Assembly (NCBI RefSeq): GCF_029840635.1
Contig: NZ_JAOCCU010000027.1
Coordinates: 21,066-85,065 of the forward strand
Length of the DNA stretch: 64,000 nucleotides
Origin: Mitsuaria sp. GD03876
Lineage (GTDB): Bacteria; Pseudomonadota; Gammaproteobacteria; Burkholderiales; Burkholderiaceae_C
Direction: 5' to 3'
Below are positions 36,638 through 45,716 of the stretch, in pieces. Positions within the stretch are counted from its first letter, which is position 1. Each line of letters starts with the position of its first letter. Made by a program: the position numbers and the translations under genes. The notes beneath the pieces were generated by a model, which worked only from the letters and a program-made list of their open reading frames with translations, was not told the origin of the DNA and did no database searches.

Positions 36638-37693
36638 ATGACCCGGCCGGCCCTCGAGGACCGGCTGCAGCGCGCCTGGCGGGACGACGACCGCCTCGCC
36701 CACCTGCTGCGCCCGCTGGCCGCGCTGCATGGCGCGGTGCTGCGGCTGCGCGTGGCGCTCTACCGGTTCGGGCTCAAGAAGAGCGAGACGCTGCCGGTGC
36801 CGGTGGTCGTCGTCGGGAACTGGGTCGTCGGCGGCGCCGGCAAGACGCCCACCACGCTGGCGCTGCTGGAGACGCTGCGGCACATGGGCCTGCGCGCCGG
36901 CGTGATCTCGCGCGGCTACGGCCGCGTCGACGAGGAGCGCGTGCGCGTGATCGCCGACGGCGACCGGGCCGAGGACGTCGGCGACGAACCCCTGCTGATC
37001 CGGCTGCGCGCCGGCGTGCCGGTGGCCGTCGGCCGGGACCGCGTCGCCGCGGCGCGGGCGCTGCTCGAGGCCTGTCCCTGGATCGAGGTGCTGGTCTCCG
37101 ACGACGGCCTGCAGCACTGGCGGCTGCCGCGGCAGTTGAGCCTGCTCGTGTTCGACGAGCGCGGCCTGGGCAACGGCCGGCTGCTGCCCGCCGGGCCGCT
37201 GCGCCAGGCGCGCGCGCTGCCGCCGCCGCCGGGCTCGTCGCCCGACACCCTGGTGCTGTACAGCACCGGCCGCCCGAGCACCGCCCTGCCCGGCTTCGTC
37301 GGCACGCGGCAACTGGCCGGCGCGGTCGCGCTGGCCGACTGGTGGCGCGGCGAACCCGCGCGGATGGACCGCCTGCAGGCGTTGCGCGGCAAGCCGCTGC
37401 TGGCGGCGGCCGGACTGGCGCGGCCGCAGCGCTTCTTCGACATGCTCGGCGAACAGGGCCTGACCTTCCGCGCGCTGGCCTTGCCGGACCACGCGTCGCT
37501 CGACCCGCTGCCCTGGGCCCGCACCGACGAGGTCGTCATCACCGAGAAGGACGCGGTGAAGCTGCGCCCCGAGGCGCTGCAAGGCTGCCGCATCTGGGTG
37601 GTGGCGCTAGACTTCCGCCCCGAACCCGCTTTTGAAGAGGCGCTGCAGCGCGAGCTGCGGCGGCTGCTCCCCCATGGACCATCGACTGATTGA
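36638..37693 (+). CDS. lpxK: Tetraacyldisaccharide 4'-kinase
   Basis: 351 residues. Phosphorylates the lipid A disaccharide at the inner membrane. The P-loop is in [20 protein letters not shown] (about residues 63-75), SRGYGR follows, and [14 protein letters not shown] holds the conserved Asp-Asp-Gly-Leu-Gln-His. The C-terminus overlaps the ycaR-like gene by 20 bases. Confidence 0.95.
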   Translation: MTRPALEDRLQRAWRDDDRLAHLLRPLAALHGAVLRLRVALYRFGLKKSETLPVPVVVVGNWVVGGAGKTPTTLALLETLRHMGLRAGVISRGYGRVDEERVRVIADGDRAEDVGDEPLLIRLRAGVPVAVGRDRVAAARALLEACPWIEVLVSDDGLQHWRLPRQLSLLVFDERGLGNGRLLPAGPLRQARALPPPPGSSPDTLVLYSTGRPSTALPGFVGTRQLAGAVALADWWRGEPARMDRLQALRGKPLLAAAGLARPQRFFDMLGEQGLTFRALALPDHASLDPLPWARTDEVVITEKDAVKLRPEALQGCRIWVVALDFRPEPAFEEALQRELRRLLPHGPSTD

Positions 37694-37877
37694 GATGCTG
37701 GTGTGCCCCGTCTGCAAGGGCCCGCTGGACGACCGCCGCAATGCCGCGGCCACCGGACTGCCGGAGCGCGAACTGGTGTGCCCCGCCGACCGCCTGGCCT
37801 TCCCGATCCGCGACGGCATCCCGGTCATGCTGGCCAACGAGGCCCGCGCCACCGACGCCGAGGGCGACCCGGCGTGA
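37674..37877 (+). CDS. Trm112/YcaR-family small zinc-ribbon protein
   Basis: 67 residues from the ATG at 37674 ([18 protein letters not shown]). The CPVCKGPL knuckle (Cys11, Cys14) is paired with a single later Cys in [20 protein letters not shown], the usual Trm112-like pattern. The function is unproven; the gene is nearly always between lpxK and kdsB. It is overlapped by lpxK upstream and by kdsB (GTGA) downstream, so all three are coupled. Confidence 0.9.
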   Translation: MDHRLIEMLVCPVCKGPLDDRRNAAATGLPERELVCPADRLAFPIRDGIPVMLANEARATDAEGDPA

Positions 37878-38632
37878 GCGTCGACTTCCACATCGTGATC
37901 CCGGCCCGGCTGGCCTCGACCCGCCTGCCCAACAAGCCGCTGGCCGACATCGCCGGCGCGCCGATGATCGTGCAGGTCGCGCGGCGCGCGGCGCTGGCGG
38001 GCGCGGCGCAGGTCGTCGTGGCCACCGACGCGCCCGAGGTGCTCGCCGCCTGCGAGGCCCATGGCGTGCGGGCGCTGATGACGCGGGCCGACCACGCCAG
38101 CGGCAGCGACCGCCTCGCGGAGGCGGTCGAGCTGCTCGGCCTGCCGGATGACGCGGTGGTCGTGAACGTCCAGGGCGACGAGCCGCTGATCGCGCCGGAG
38201 ATGATCCAGTCGTGCGCGGCGCTGCTGGCCGCGCGGCCGGCGTGCGCGATGGCGACGGTGGCCCATGCGATCGACGACGACGCCGAGTTCGCGAACCCGA
38301 ACGTCGTCAAGCTGGTCACCGATGCCCAGGGGCTGGCGCTGTACTTCTCGCGCGCGCCGATCCCGTGGTGGCGCGACGCGCCCGGCGGCGGTGCCCGCGT
38401 CAAGCCGGACGCGGTGCTGCGCCACGTCGGCCTGTATGCATACCGCGCCGGCTTTTTGCGGCGTTTCCCGACGCTCGCGGTCTCGCCGCTGGAGCAGATC
38501 GAGGCGCTCGAGCAGCTGCGCGTGCTGTGGCACGGCGAGCGCATCGCGGTGCATGTCAGCGCCGAACGTCCGGGCCCCGGCGTCGACACGCCCGAGGACC
38601 TCGAACGCGTGCGACGCCTGATGGGCCACTGA
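37874..38632 (+). CDS. kdsB: 3-deoxy-manno-octulosonate cytidylyltransferase
   Basis: 252 residues with a GTG start overlapping the previous stop codon. Activates KDO as CMP-KDO for the LPS inner core. Motifs are [15 protein letters not shown] at the N-terminus, [11 protein letters not shown] (metal-binding Asp), and [12 protein letters not shown]. The last gene of the exbB-exbD-lpxK-ycaR-kdsB operon. Confidence 0.96.
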   Translation: MSVDFHIVIPARLASTRLPNKPLADIAGAPMIVQVARRAALAGAAQVVVATDAPEVLAACEAHGVRALMTRADHASGSDRLAEAVELLGLPDDAVVVNVQGDEPLIAPEMIQSCAALLAARPACAMATVAHAIDDDAEFANPNVVKLVTDAQGLALYFSRAPIPWWRDAPGGGARVKPDAVLRHVGLYAYRAGFLRRFPTLAVSPLEQIEALEQLRVLWHGERIAVHVSAERPGPGVDTPEDLERVRRLMGH

Positions 38633-38741
38633 GCCGCGCCGCGGCGGATCCCCGCGTTCATCGGCCCTGTCCGCGATCCGGGGGCATGGCCCGACAGGGT
38701 TACACCCCAGTTCATTCAGCTGCCGCGTCAGCGGGCCGTAG

Positions 38742-39479
<738 letters not shown>

Positions 39480-39503
39480 TCCGGCGCCTCCGATCCGGAC
39501 GAC

Positions 39504-39529
39504 GGCGGCCCGCGGGGCCGCCATTTTTT
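39504..39529 (+). terminator. adk terminator
   Basis: 8-bp GGCGGCCC/GGGCCGCC stem with a 3-base loop, followed by ATTTTTTC, 24 bases past the adk stop. Confidence 0.9.
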
Positions 39530-39538
39530 CGCCGACAA

Positions 39539-39554
39539 TTGACGTTTACGTCAA
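39539..39554. promoter_or_regulatory. Palindromic operator upstream of the HSD-type SDR gene
   Basis: TTGACGTTTACGTCAA: perfect 7-bp arms with a 2-base spacer, 80 bases before the SDR start. The TACGT core resembles sites of MerR-family regulators of acyl-CoA and branched-chain amino-acid catabolism (LiuR type). That assignment is inference. Confidence 0.55.
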
Positions 39555-39633
39555 CGGCAACTACTCCGCCTCCGGCCACCGCCGGCGCGCGGACTTCCCG
39601 ACAACTCACGGACAACGTGGAAGGAGACATCCC

Positions 39634-40392
39634 ATGGACATCGCGAACAAGGTCTTCATCGTCACCGGCGGCGCGTCGGGCCTGGGCGAAGGCACGGCCC
39701 GGATGCTGGCGCGCGAAGGCGCCACCGTCGTCATCGCCGACCTGCAGGTCGAACGCGGCGAGGCGCTGGCCAAGGAACTGAACGGCGCCTTCGTCAAGTG
39801 CGACGTCAGCCAGGAGGCCGATGGCCAGGCGGTCGTCGCCAAGGCGGTGTCGCTGGGCAAGCTGATGGGCCTGGTGAACTGCGCCGGTATCGCTCCGGCC
39901 GCCAAGACCGTCGGCAAGGACGGCGCGCACTCGCTGGCGACCTTCGCCAAGGTCATCACCGTCAACCTGGTCGGCAGCTTCAACATGATCCGCCTGGCCG
40001 CCGAGGCGATGAGCAAGAACGAGCCGGAAGCCACCGGCGAGCGCGGCGTGATGATCTCGACGGCCTCGGTGGCGGCCTACGACGGCCAGATCGGCCAGGC
40101 GGCGTACGCGGCCTCCAAGGGCGGCGTCGTCGGCATGACGCTGCCGATCGCCCGCGACCTGGCCCGCAACGGCATCCGCAACATGACGATCGCCCCCGGC
40201 ATCTTCGGCACGCCGATGCTGTTCGGCATGCCGCAGGAGGTGCAGGACGCGCTGGCCGCCAGCGTGCCCTTCCCGTCGCGCCTGGGCCGCCCGGAGGACT
40301 ACGCCAAGCTGGTCCACCAGATCGTCACCAACGACATGCTCAACGGCGAGGTGATCCGCCTGGACGGCGCGATCCGCATGGCGCCGAAGTGA
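39634..40392 (+). CDS. Short-chain dehydrogenase, 3-hydroxyacyl-CoA dehydrogenase type-2 like
   Basis: 252 residues from the ATG at 39634 with GGAGA upstream. [10 protein letters not shown] at 11-20 binds the dinucleotide, and an Asp after strand 2 (ADLQ) favours NAD(H). The catalytic set is Ser145, Tyr158 and Lys162. The overall pattern ([45 protein letters not shown]) matches the HSD17B10-like group that oxidises 3-hydroxyacyl- or 2-methyl-3-hydroxybutyryl-CoA. The operator upstream fits regulation by a fatty-acid or isoleucine-breakdown repressor. Confidence 0.9.
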   Translation: MDIANKVFIVTGGASGLGEGTARMLAREGATVVIADLQVERGEALAKELNGAFVKCDVSQEADGQAVVAKAVSLGKLMGLVNCAGIAPAAKTVGKDGAHSLATFAKVITVNLVGSFNMIRLAAEAMSKNEPEATGERGVMISTASVAAYDGQIGQAAYAASKGGVVGMTLPIARDLARNGIRNMTIAPGIFGTPMLFGMPQEVQDALAASVPFPSRLGRPEDYAKLVHQIVTNDMLNGEVIRLDGAIRMAPK

Positions 40393-40450
40393 GCCGAAGG
40401 CCGCCGGCCCCGGCGGCCCTGGCGGGCCTCCTTGTGGGACGGCCATGAAA

Positions 40451-40480
40451 AAGGCCTCCCGGCGCGAGCCGGGAGGCCTT
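40451..40480 (-). terminator. Terminator of the tonB-exbBDD-repeat protein operon
   Basis: 13-bp stem AAGGCCTCCCGGC with its complement, followed on the minus strand by a T-run; 20 bases past the stop codon of the repeat protein. Confidence 0.88.
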
Positions 40481-40500
40481 GTCGCTTCAGCGCGCGGCGT

Positions 40501-41748
40501 TTACTTCGCGCTGCGGGCGTAGACGGACCACAGGCCGGCCAGGTCGGCCGAGCCGTCGGTGCCCTTGACGGTGCGCCACGTGGCTTGCGCCTTGGCCTTC
40601 TCGCCGCCCAGGAACTGCGCCAGGCCCAGGTAGAGCTTGGCGTCGTCCGGCCGCTTCAGGTTGCCCTTGGCGATGCCTTCCTCGATCAGCTTGATGCCGG
40701 CGGCGGCCTGGCCGCGCTGCACCTGCGCGAAGCCGACCTTCACCAGTTCGTCGCCCTCGCGGGCGCCGCGGGCGGCCGTCTCGGCCGCGGCCGCGCCGGC
40801 CTTGGCTTCGGCGATGCGCTTGTCCAGCAGATCGGCCAGGCGCTTCGGACGGGCGTTGTCGTCGGTCGGCTTCAGGATGCCGGAGGCGAAGCCCTTGTCC
40901 AGGACCTTCTTGCCCTCTTCCGGATAACCGGCGGCGCCGGCCAGCTGCGCCAGCTCCATGTAGTCGTTGGCGCCCTGCATGTTGTCGGTCACCAGCCTCA
41001 GGCGCAGCACGTCGACCTGGTAGCGGCCGGCGGCGAAGCCCTTCTTGCTCTGCAGCGTGCCCAGCGACTGCGCCCACAGCTTCTGCGTCGGGTAGTAGTT
41101 CAGCAGCTTCTGGATCAGCACCGACTCGGTGGCGCCGTCGCCCTTCTTGTTGGCGGCCCACAGCGCGGTGTTGAGCTTGTCCTGCGACGGGGCGCGGCCG
41201 GCCTTCTCCTCGGCGGCGATGTCGGCCAGCGTGTCCTTGAGCACGGTGGTCACGTCGCCCGAGCGCAGCTGGGCGGCGCTCTGGATCTGCTTCATCGTGG
41301 GGCTGTTGCCGCCCGCGGCGTTGTACTTGTTGACCCACTCCAGCGCCTTGGCGCCGTTGCCCGCCCGCAGGTAGGTGCCGGCGATGGCTTCCATCGTCAG
41401 CAGCTTGTTGGCCGCGGGCATCTTGCCGGCGGCGCTCAGCGCGTCATAGGCCTTGGCCATGCCGTCGGCATCGCCCAGGCGCGAGGCGGCGGACAGGCGC
41501 AGGCCTTCCAGCGTCGCGTTCTCGTCGGCGTTGCGGCCGGGGACGGCCTCGGCCTCGCGGATCTTGCCCATGGCCTCTTGCGCCTTGCCCGCCTTGAGCA
41601 GGTCGGACGCGGCCTTGAGCGCGCCGCCCACCTGGGGGCGCACCTGCGCGGCGGCCTGGGACAGGACGCTCAGGCTGCCTTCGGGCGTGGAGCCCAGCAC
41701 CAGCGCGGCGGCGCCGACGGCAGCGGTTGCCAGCAGTTTGAGTTTCAT
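40501..41748 (-). CDS. Secreted helical-repeat (TPR-like) protein of the tonB operon
   Basis: 415 residues from the ATG at 41748, with AGGAGAG upstream. A signal peptide covers about residues 1-35 (SVLSQAAAQV). The rest is a chain of short helix pairs with TPR-like alternation (LLKAGKAQEAMGKIREAEA, AIAGTYLRAGNGAKALEWVNKY, KLYLGLAQFLGGEKAKAQATWRTVKG). There are no catalytic motifs. It lies 84 bases downstream of the second exbD, before the operon terminator, so it probably works with the TonB motor in the periplasm. The specific function is unknown. Confidence 0.8.
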   Translation of the reverse strand: MKLKLLATAAVGAAALVLGSTPEGSLSVLSQAAAQVRPQVGGALKAASDLLKAGKAQEAMGKIREAEAVPGRNADENATLEGLRLSAASRLGDADGMAKAYDALSAAGKMPAANKLLTMEAIAGTYLRAGNGAKALEWVNKYNAAGGNSPTMKQIQSAAQLRSGDVTTVLKDTLADIAAEEKAGRAPSQDKLNTALWAANKKGDGATESVLIQKLLNYYPTQKLWAQSLGTLQSKKGFAAGRYQVDVLRLRLVTDNMQGANDYMELAQLAGAAGYPEEGKKVLDKGFASGILKPTDDNARPKRLADLLDKRIAEAKAGAAAAETAARGAREGDELVKVGFAQVQRGQAAAGIKLIEEGIAKGNLKRPDDAKLYLGLAQFLGGEKAKAQATWRTVKGTDGSADLAGLWSVYARSAK

Positions 41749-41832
41749 TCGCTTGCTCTCCTGGAAGAAAAAACGCGCCACCCTCGCGGGCAGCGCGTTT
41801 CGTTCAGTCATCGATCAGACGGTCACCCGGCC

Positions 41833-42264
41833 TCAGTTCAGGAACTGTTCGTTCCCGACCATCGCCATCTTCTTGACGCCGAGGCGCTGCGCCGACGCCA
41901 TCACGTTGGCGACATAGCCGTATTCGGCCAGCTTGTTCGGCTTGATGTGCACTTCCGGCTGGTCCGGAATCGCGACGACCTCGGCCAGCTTGGCCTCGAG
42001 CGCCGCGTGGTTCGGCACCGCGGCGCCGTCCCAGAACACCGTGCCGTCGAAGTCGATCGCCACTTCGTGGACGATCGGTTCGGTCGGCGGCGTCTGGTTG
42101 TTCGGCGGCGGCATGTCCAGGTTGACCGAGTGCAGCTGGATCGGGATGGTGATGATCAGCATCACCAGCAGCACCAGCATCACGTCGATCAGCGGCGTCG
42201 TGTTGACGTCCAGCATGGTTTCGGGATCGTCACCACCGCTGGAGCTTCCGACATTCATACCCAT
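41833..42264 (-). CDS. ExbD-family protein, second copy in tonB operon
   Basis: 143 residues. One membrane helix with the functional aspartate in TTPLIDVMLVLLVMLIITIP, then a periplasmic domain ending with a surface VGNEQFLN. Compared with the preceding ExbD it has a proline-rich PPPNNQTPPTEP loop. It follows the first exbD by 12 bases and starts with nearly the same MGMNVGSS(S)GGDD sequence, so the pair arose by duplication. Confidence 0.92.
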   Translation of the reverse strand: MGMNVGSSSGGDDPETMLDVNTTPLIDVMLVLLVMLIITIPIQLHSVNLDMPPPNNQTPPTEPIVHEVAIDFDGTVFWDGAAVPNHAALEAKLAEVVAIPDQPEVHIKPNKLAEYGYVANVMASAQRLGVKKMAMVGNEQFLN

Positions 42265-42276
42265 TCTTCAGCTCCT

Positions 42277-42705
42277 TCAGCCACCACGAGCCGGCGGCTC
42301 GGTGACGAACTTGATGGACATGATGCCCGCGCGCTGGCACGCGACCATCACCTTGCCCACGTTCTCGTAGCGCGATTTCTCGTCGCCGCGGATGTGGACT
42401 TCCGGCTGAGGGTTCAGGACCGCGACCTTCTTCAGGCGCGACACCAGCGTCTCCGTATCCGGAATCGGCTGGACGCCCCAGTAGATGTCGCCATCCTTGG
42501 TCACCGCGATCTCGATGTTTTCCGGCTTGGTGACGCGGACGACGTTCGTCTCCTTCGGCAGGGTCACCCCCACCGACTGCGTCACCACCGGCACGGTGAT
42601 GAGGAAGATGATCAGCAGCACCAGCATCACGTCCACGAGGGGCGTGGTGTTGATGGTCGAGACCACCTCGTCGTCGCCACCGGACGAACCTACGTTCATC
42701 CCCAT
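42277..42705 (-). CDS. exbD: ExbD-family protein, first copy in tonB operon
   Basis: 142 residues. The membrane helix NTTPLVDVMLVLLIIFLITVPV carries the proton-binding Asp. The periplasmic domain includes VHIRGDEKSRYENVGKVMVACQRAGI. It is 25 bases after exbB and 12 before the second exbD. It delivers proton-motive force with ExbB to TonB. Confidence 0.93.
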   Translation of the reverse strand: MGMNVGSSGGDDEVVSTINTTPLVDVMLVLLIIFLITVPVVTQSVGVTLPKETNVVRVTKPENIEIAVTKDGDIYWGVQPIPDTETLVSRLKKVAVLNPQPEVHIRGDEKSRYENVGKVMVACQRAGIMSIKFVTEPPARGG

Positions 42706-42730
42706 ATTGCGTCTCCGGGACTGCGGTGGA

Positions 42731-43582
42731 TTAGCGGCCTGCGACCTTGCGGCTGCCCATCAGGACGCCGTGCAGGTCAGCAGCGAAGGCACGGACCTGG
42801 CCCATCACCGACTTGTTGCGGTTGACCAGCCAGTTGTAGCCCAGCACGGCCGGAACGGCCACGCCCAGACCGATGGCGGTCATGATCAGCGCGGCGCCCA
42901 CGGGGCCGGCGACCTTGTCGATCGACGCCTGACCGGCCACGCCGATCTGGGTCAGCGCCTGCAGGATGCCCCACACCGTGCCGAACAGGCCGATGAAGGG
43001 AGAGGTCGAGCCGACGGTGGCCAGGAAGCCCAGGCCGCCTTGCAGGCGCGAGTTCACTTCGCCGACGGCGCGGTCGATGTTCATCGTGACCCACGTGTTG
43101 TGGTCGATGTTCTCGGTCAGGGCGCCTTCGTGGTGGTCCGACGCTTCCACGCCGGTCTGGGCGATGAAGCGGAACGCGCCGGTCTCGCTCAGGCCCTTGA
43201 TGCCTTCGGCCAGCGAGGCCTTCTTGAAGAACGAGGCGCGGACTTCCTTCGCTTCACGGGCGATCTTGGAGGTGTCCCACAGCTTCGTGAACAGGATGTA
43301 CCACGAGCCCATGGACATGATGGCCAGGATGGCCAGCACGGCCTGGTCGACCACGTTGCCGTGGGCGACGATGTTGCCCAGGCTGTAGGGGTTGTCGACC
43401 GGCTTGGCGGCGGGCGCTTCGGCAACGGCGGCGGGAGCGATGTCGGCAGGAGCGGGGGCGGAATCGGCGGCGGAGGCGGCGGCCGAGGCAGCCTGGTCCT
43501 GCGCTTGGGCGGCCAGCGGGGAGACAGCCAGGGTCGCGGCGCACGCGACGGCCGCAAACAAGGCAGACAGACGAGAGATCAT
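42731..43582 (-). CDS. exbB: ExbB with N-terminal signal-like extension
   Basis: 283 residues. Before the three-helix ExbB core there is a cleavable-looking signal (1-28, PLAAQAQD) plus an Ala/Pro-rich stretch to about residue 65. Helix 1 is around QAVLAILAIMSMGSWYILFTKLW; the GLFGTVWGI and GPVGAALIMTAIGLGVAVPAVLGYN segments are helices 2 and 3. The conserved Glu/Thr pore positions look intact. This extended form is common in betaproteobacterial tonB-exbB-exbD-exbD operons. An intercistronic hairpin precedes it. Confidence 0.93.
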   Translation of the reverse strand: MISRLSALFAAVACAATLAVSPLAAQAQDQAASAAASAADSAPAPADIAPAAVAEAPAAKPVDNPYSLGNIVAHGNVVDQAVLAILAIMSMGSWYILFTKLWDTSKIAREAKEVRASFFKKASLAEGIKGLSETGAFRFIAQTGVEASDHHEGALTENIDHNTWVTMNIDRAVGEVNSRLQGGLGFLATVGSTSPFIGLFGTVWGILQALTQIGVAGQASIDKVAGPVGAALIMTAIGLGVAVPAVLGYNWLVNRNKSVMGQVRAFAADLHGVLMGSRKVAGR

Positions 43583-43627
43583 GGAGTTAGCTCCTACGCA
43601 AAAAGTCTTGAACTCAGGTTGAGAGGC

Positions 43628-43648
43628 CGGGGCGCGTCGGGCGCCCCG
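43628..43648 (-). other. Hairpin between tonB and exbB
   Basis: 8-bp CGGGGCGC/GCGCCCCG stem with a 5-base loop, in the 100-base gap. There is no T-run, so it is likely an RNA-stabilising or processing hairpin giving different tonB and exbB amounts. Confidence 0.5.
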
Positions 43649-43682
43649 TATTCGATCGATCGCGGGTCGGACGGGCCCGGGA

Positions 43683-44327
43683 TCATTCCATGTTGAACAC
43701 GAATTCCTGTTCCAGGATCGCGTCGCCAGGGCATTCGTACGTCTCCGAGACGGCCGAGGTGATCGCGTTCTTCAGCGCGCGATCCGCCTTGCGGTCGTTG
43801 GCGCCGCGTAGCGTCGCCAGGGAGATCTCGACCACCTTGCCCGCCTTGACGGTGAACGTGGCCTTGTAGCTCGCGGTGCCGCTCCAGTTGAGGGCCGGCA
43901 TGTCCGGCTTGCCCATCTTGGTGCAGCTGCCGACGGCGGAGCGGACCTTGTTGGTCGGCGGAGCCGGGGGCGCCGGGGCGGCCGGGGCCGGCGCGGGCCG
44001 GAACTCCTGGGCCGGCGGCGGCGTCGTCGACTGCACGGCCACCGTCTGCGTCGGCGGCGGCGGTGCCGTCACGACGACCTCGGGCGGCGGCACGAACGGC
44101 GGCGGCGGGGCCTTGATGTCCGGGGGCGGCGGCACGACCTTCTCCGGCGGAGGCGGCGGCTTGACCTTTTCCTCGACGACCTTGACGTCGATCGGACCCT
44201 TCACCGCCTCCTTGATCTTGGTCGCCAGGCCGCTGGCCAGGGCGCCGATGATCAGGACGTGGACCAAGATGACGAGGCCGAACCCCGTCAGGCGCGACGA
44301 ACCGCCTTTATCCTGCGCAAAGTTCAT
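43683..44327 (-). CDS. tonB: TonB energy-transducing protein
   Basis: 214 residues. The N-terminal membrane anchor is about residues 15-35 (FGLVILVHVLIIGALASGL, with the conserved His of TonB at about residue 23). A Pro-rich rigid spacer follows (about 55-130, with PPPPP and VVPPPP runs), then a C-terminal domain with KVRSAVGSCTKMGKPDMP and ATFTVKAGKVVEISLATLRGANDR. It carries proton-motive force to outer-membrane receptors. First gene of the tonB-exbB-exbD-exbD-repeat protein operon. Its C-terminal domain is not the E. coli type (no YP motif), a feature of some betaproteobacterial TonBs. Confidence 0.9.
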   Translation of the reverse strand: MNFAQDKGGSSRLTGFGLVILVHVLIIGALASGLATKIKEAVKGPIDVKVVEEKVKPPPPPEKVVPPPPDIKAPPPPFVPPPEVVVTAPPPPTQTVAVQSTTPPPAQEFRPAPAPAAPAPPAPPTNKVRSAVGSCTKMGKPDMPALNWSGTASYKATFTVKAGKVVEISLATLRGANDRKADRALKNAITSAVSETYECPGDAILEQEFVFNME

Positions 44328-44904
44328 GCGCGCTCCTTCATCAAACTGCGAATTTCTTTCATCGAAGCTACAAGGGGAGTTCGACTCAACACAGCGTCTG
44401 GTCGGATCAGGCGTTCGCGCCGCAACCTGGGGTCAGCAGCGCCTGTCTTGCCGGCTGTGCGAGCGACGGAAGCGACAGGTGCCACGACGCCGAAGCGCCA
44501 CGGACCGTCGACCCGCCGAATGCAGGATGGACACACGAAGACTCGAAAACCCAGGGCACGATACGAACCCGACTCAACAAAAATGCCCGTCAGCTTGTGG
44601 CCGCGGGCGTCTCGAGGATCGGTCAAAAATCCGTAGCAAAACTACAGAACTGACCTCCTTTCACGACCTCGATCATAGACGACATGCACGAGCGGCAAGC
44701 CATGGGGTTTGCCCCACCATGCGCGCATCGCCCTTCGCACGAGTGACCGCCAGTTACGGCGGACACGGCGTCCGGAGGCCATGACATCCGACCCTGGTAT
44801 TCTACTGGTATGGCCCTTGGGACCCCGGCCCGGAAGCCTAGGGCTAACCCGCAAGATCGGCTCGAAAGCGTTACGGTGCGAACGGAGCAATCGCCGTTCC
44901 CGCC
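44328..44904. other. 577-base divergent gap upstream of tonB, no gene supported
   Basis: A relatively low-GC region for this window. It contains a nested inverted repeat at 44621-44655 (GGTCA ... TGACC enclosing GTAG-CAAAA-CTAC) and a CTGGTAT-TCTA-CTGGTAT direct repeat near 44811. A weak 100-residue minus-strand frame (44324-44626) lacks family resemblance and a ribosome site. The tonB promoter must lie here, but I cannot place it. No Fur box was recognised. Confidence 0.6.
44621..44655. repeat. Nested inverted repeat upstream of tonB
   Basis: Outer arms GGTCA (44621-44625) and TGACC (44651-44655), inner arms GTAG (44633-44636) and CTAC (44642-44645) around CAAAA. It is about 300 bases before tonB, of unknown role. 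Confidence 0.4.
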
Positions 44905-45606
44905 TCACGCGGCGATCAGCCAGCCGGTGATCGCCTGGCGCTCCGCCATGGCGAAGGGCGGCACGTAGGACACGAAATGTCGCTGCGGCACGGTGAACAG
45001 CGACAGGGAATTGAAGTGCGGGAAGTAGGTGTCGAGCACCGACCCGTCCTCCGCCGTGAAGTGGAGCATCCCGCCCCAGTCCGGCCGCCAGCGCCGGGTG
45101 AGGTTGATCACGTAGGCGATCCGGCGGTCCTCGCGGTCCACATGGTCGTCGTGCGTGGTCAGGAAGTTACCGCGCGAGTACATCGTCGCCTGCGCGTAGA
45201 CGCCGTTGATGTCGGCGTCACCGCTGAGTTCGCGCATGCGCGACAGGAACTCCTCGCCCGCCATCCAGCGCATGAAGCGCGCCAGCAGGTCGGTCCGGCC
45301 GTCGCCCACCGCCCGCACCAGCGAGTCCGAGAAGAACGAGAACTGGAAACCCTCGCGCGCGACCGCGTGGATGCCCTCGGTGAGCTGCATCCGTTGCTGC
45401 GGCGCCAGCGACCGCAACTGCGCGCCGGTCAGGCGCTGGTCGCCATCCAGGTCGCGGTAGACCAGCTCCCAGTCGATCGCCTGCAGCGCGCGGTCCAGCG
45501 CGTCGGCGACCTCCGGGGCGAAGAAGTCGCGGATCAGCACCCTGCCCTCGGTGCGCAGCGCGCGCCCCAGGGTGGCGAAATCCAGTGTGGGGTTCAGATA
45601 GTCCAT
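44905..45606 (-). CDS. 2-oxoglutarate/Fe(II)-dependent oxygenase
   Basis: 233 residues. The facial triad is His152-x-Asp154 (THDDHVDRED) and His210 (VPQRHFVSYV), with Arg223 (ERQAITGW) for the 2-oxoglutarate carboxylate, the order seen in SM-20/prolyl-4-hydroxylase-like enzymes. The central FLTTHDDH and RRIAYVINLTRRWRPDWGGML stretches are typical of the Ofd1/PKHD group. No signal peptide, so cytoplasmic. It follows the TonB-dependent receptor gene (110 bases, with a hairpin between) and may modify an imported compound, but the substrate is unknown. Confidence 0.88.
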   Translation of the reverse strand: MDYLNPTLDFATLGRALRTEGRVLIRDFFAPEVADALDRALQAIDWELVYRDLDGDQRLTGAQLRSLAPQQRMQLTEGIHAVAREGFQFSFFSDSLVRAVGDGRTDLLARFMRWMAGEEFLSRMRELSGDADINGVYAQATMYSRGNFLTTHDDHVDREDRRIAYVINLTRRWRPDWGGMLHFTAEDGSVLDTYFPHFNSLSLFTVPQRHFVSYVPPFAMAERQAITGWLIAA

Positions 45607-45653
45607 GGTGGTGCGGTCGTGCCGCGGTCAGCACTGCGGGGTCCGGAACGGAA

Positions 45654-45676
45654 GCAGGCCCCGAAAAGGGGCCTGC
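45654..45676 (-). other. Intercistronic hairpin between TonB receptor and oxygenase
   Basis: GCAGGCCCC / GGGGCCTGC, a perfect 9-bp stem with a 5-base loop just past the receptor stop codon. The T-run on the minus strand is weak, so it may only reduce readthrough into the oxygenase gene. Confidence 0.55.
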
Positions 45677-45716
45677 TGGGGTCCGTGTCCGGACGCTAAT
45701 CTAAGTCAGATCAGCC

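Noticed and set aside
41750..41810. N-terminal extension of the secreted repeat protein (start at 41811)
   Set aside because: The AGGAGAG ribosome site and a clean signal peptide support the ATG at 41748.
44324..44626. 100-residue minus-strand frame upstream of tonB
   Set aside because: No ribosome site, no recognisable motif, atypical composition and overlap with the tonB start; it looks like chance in the divergent gap.
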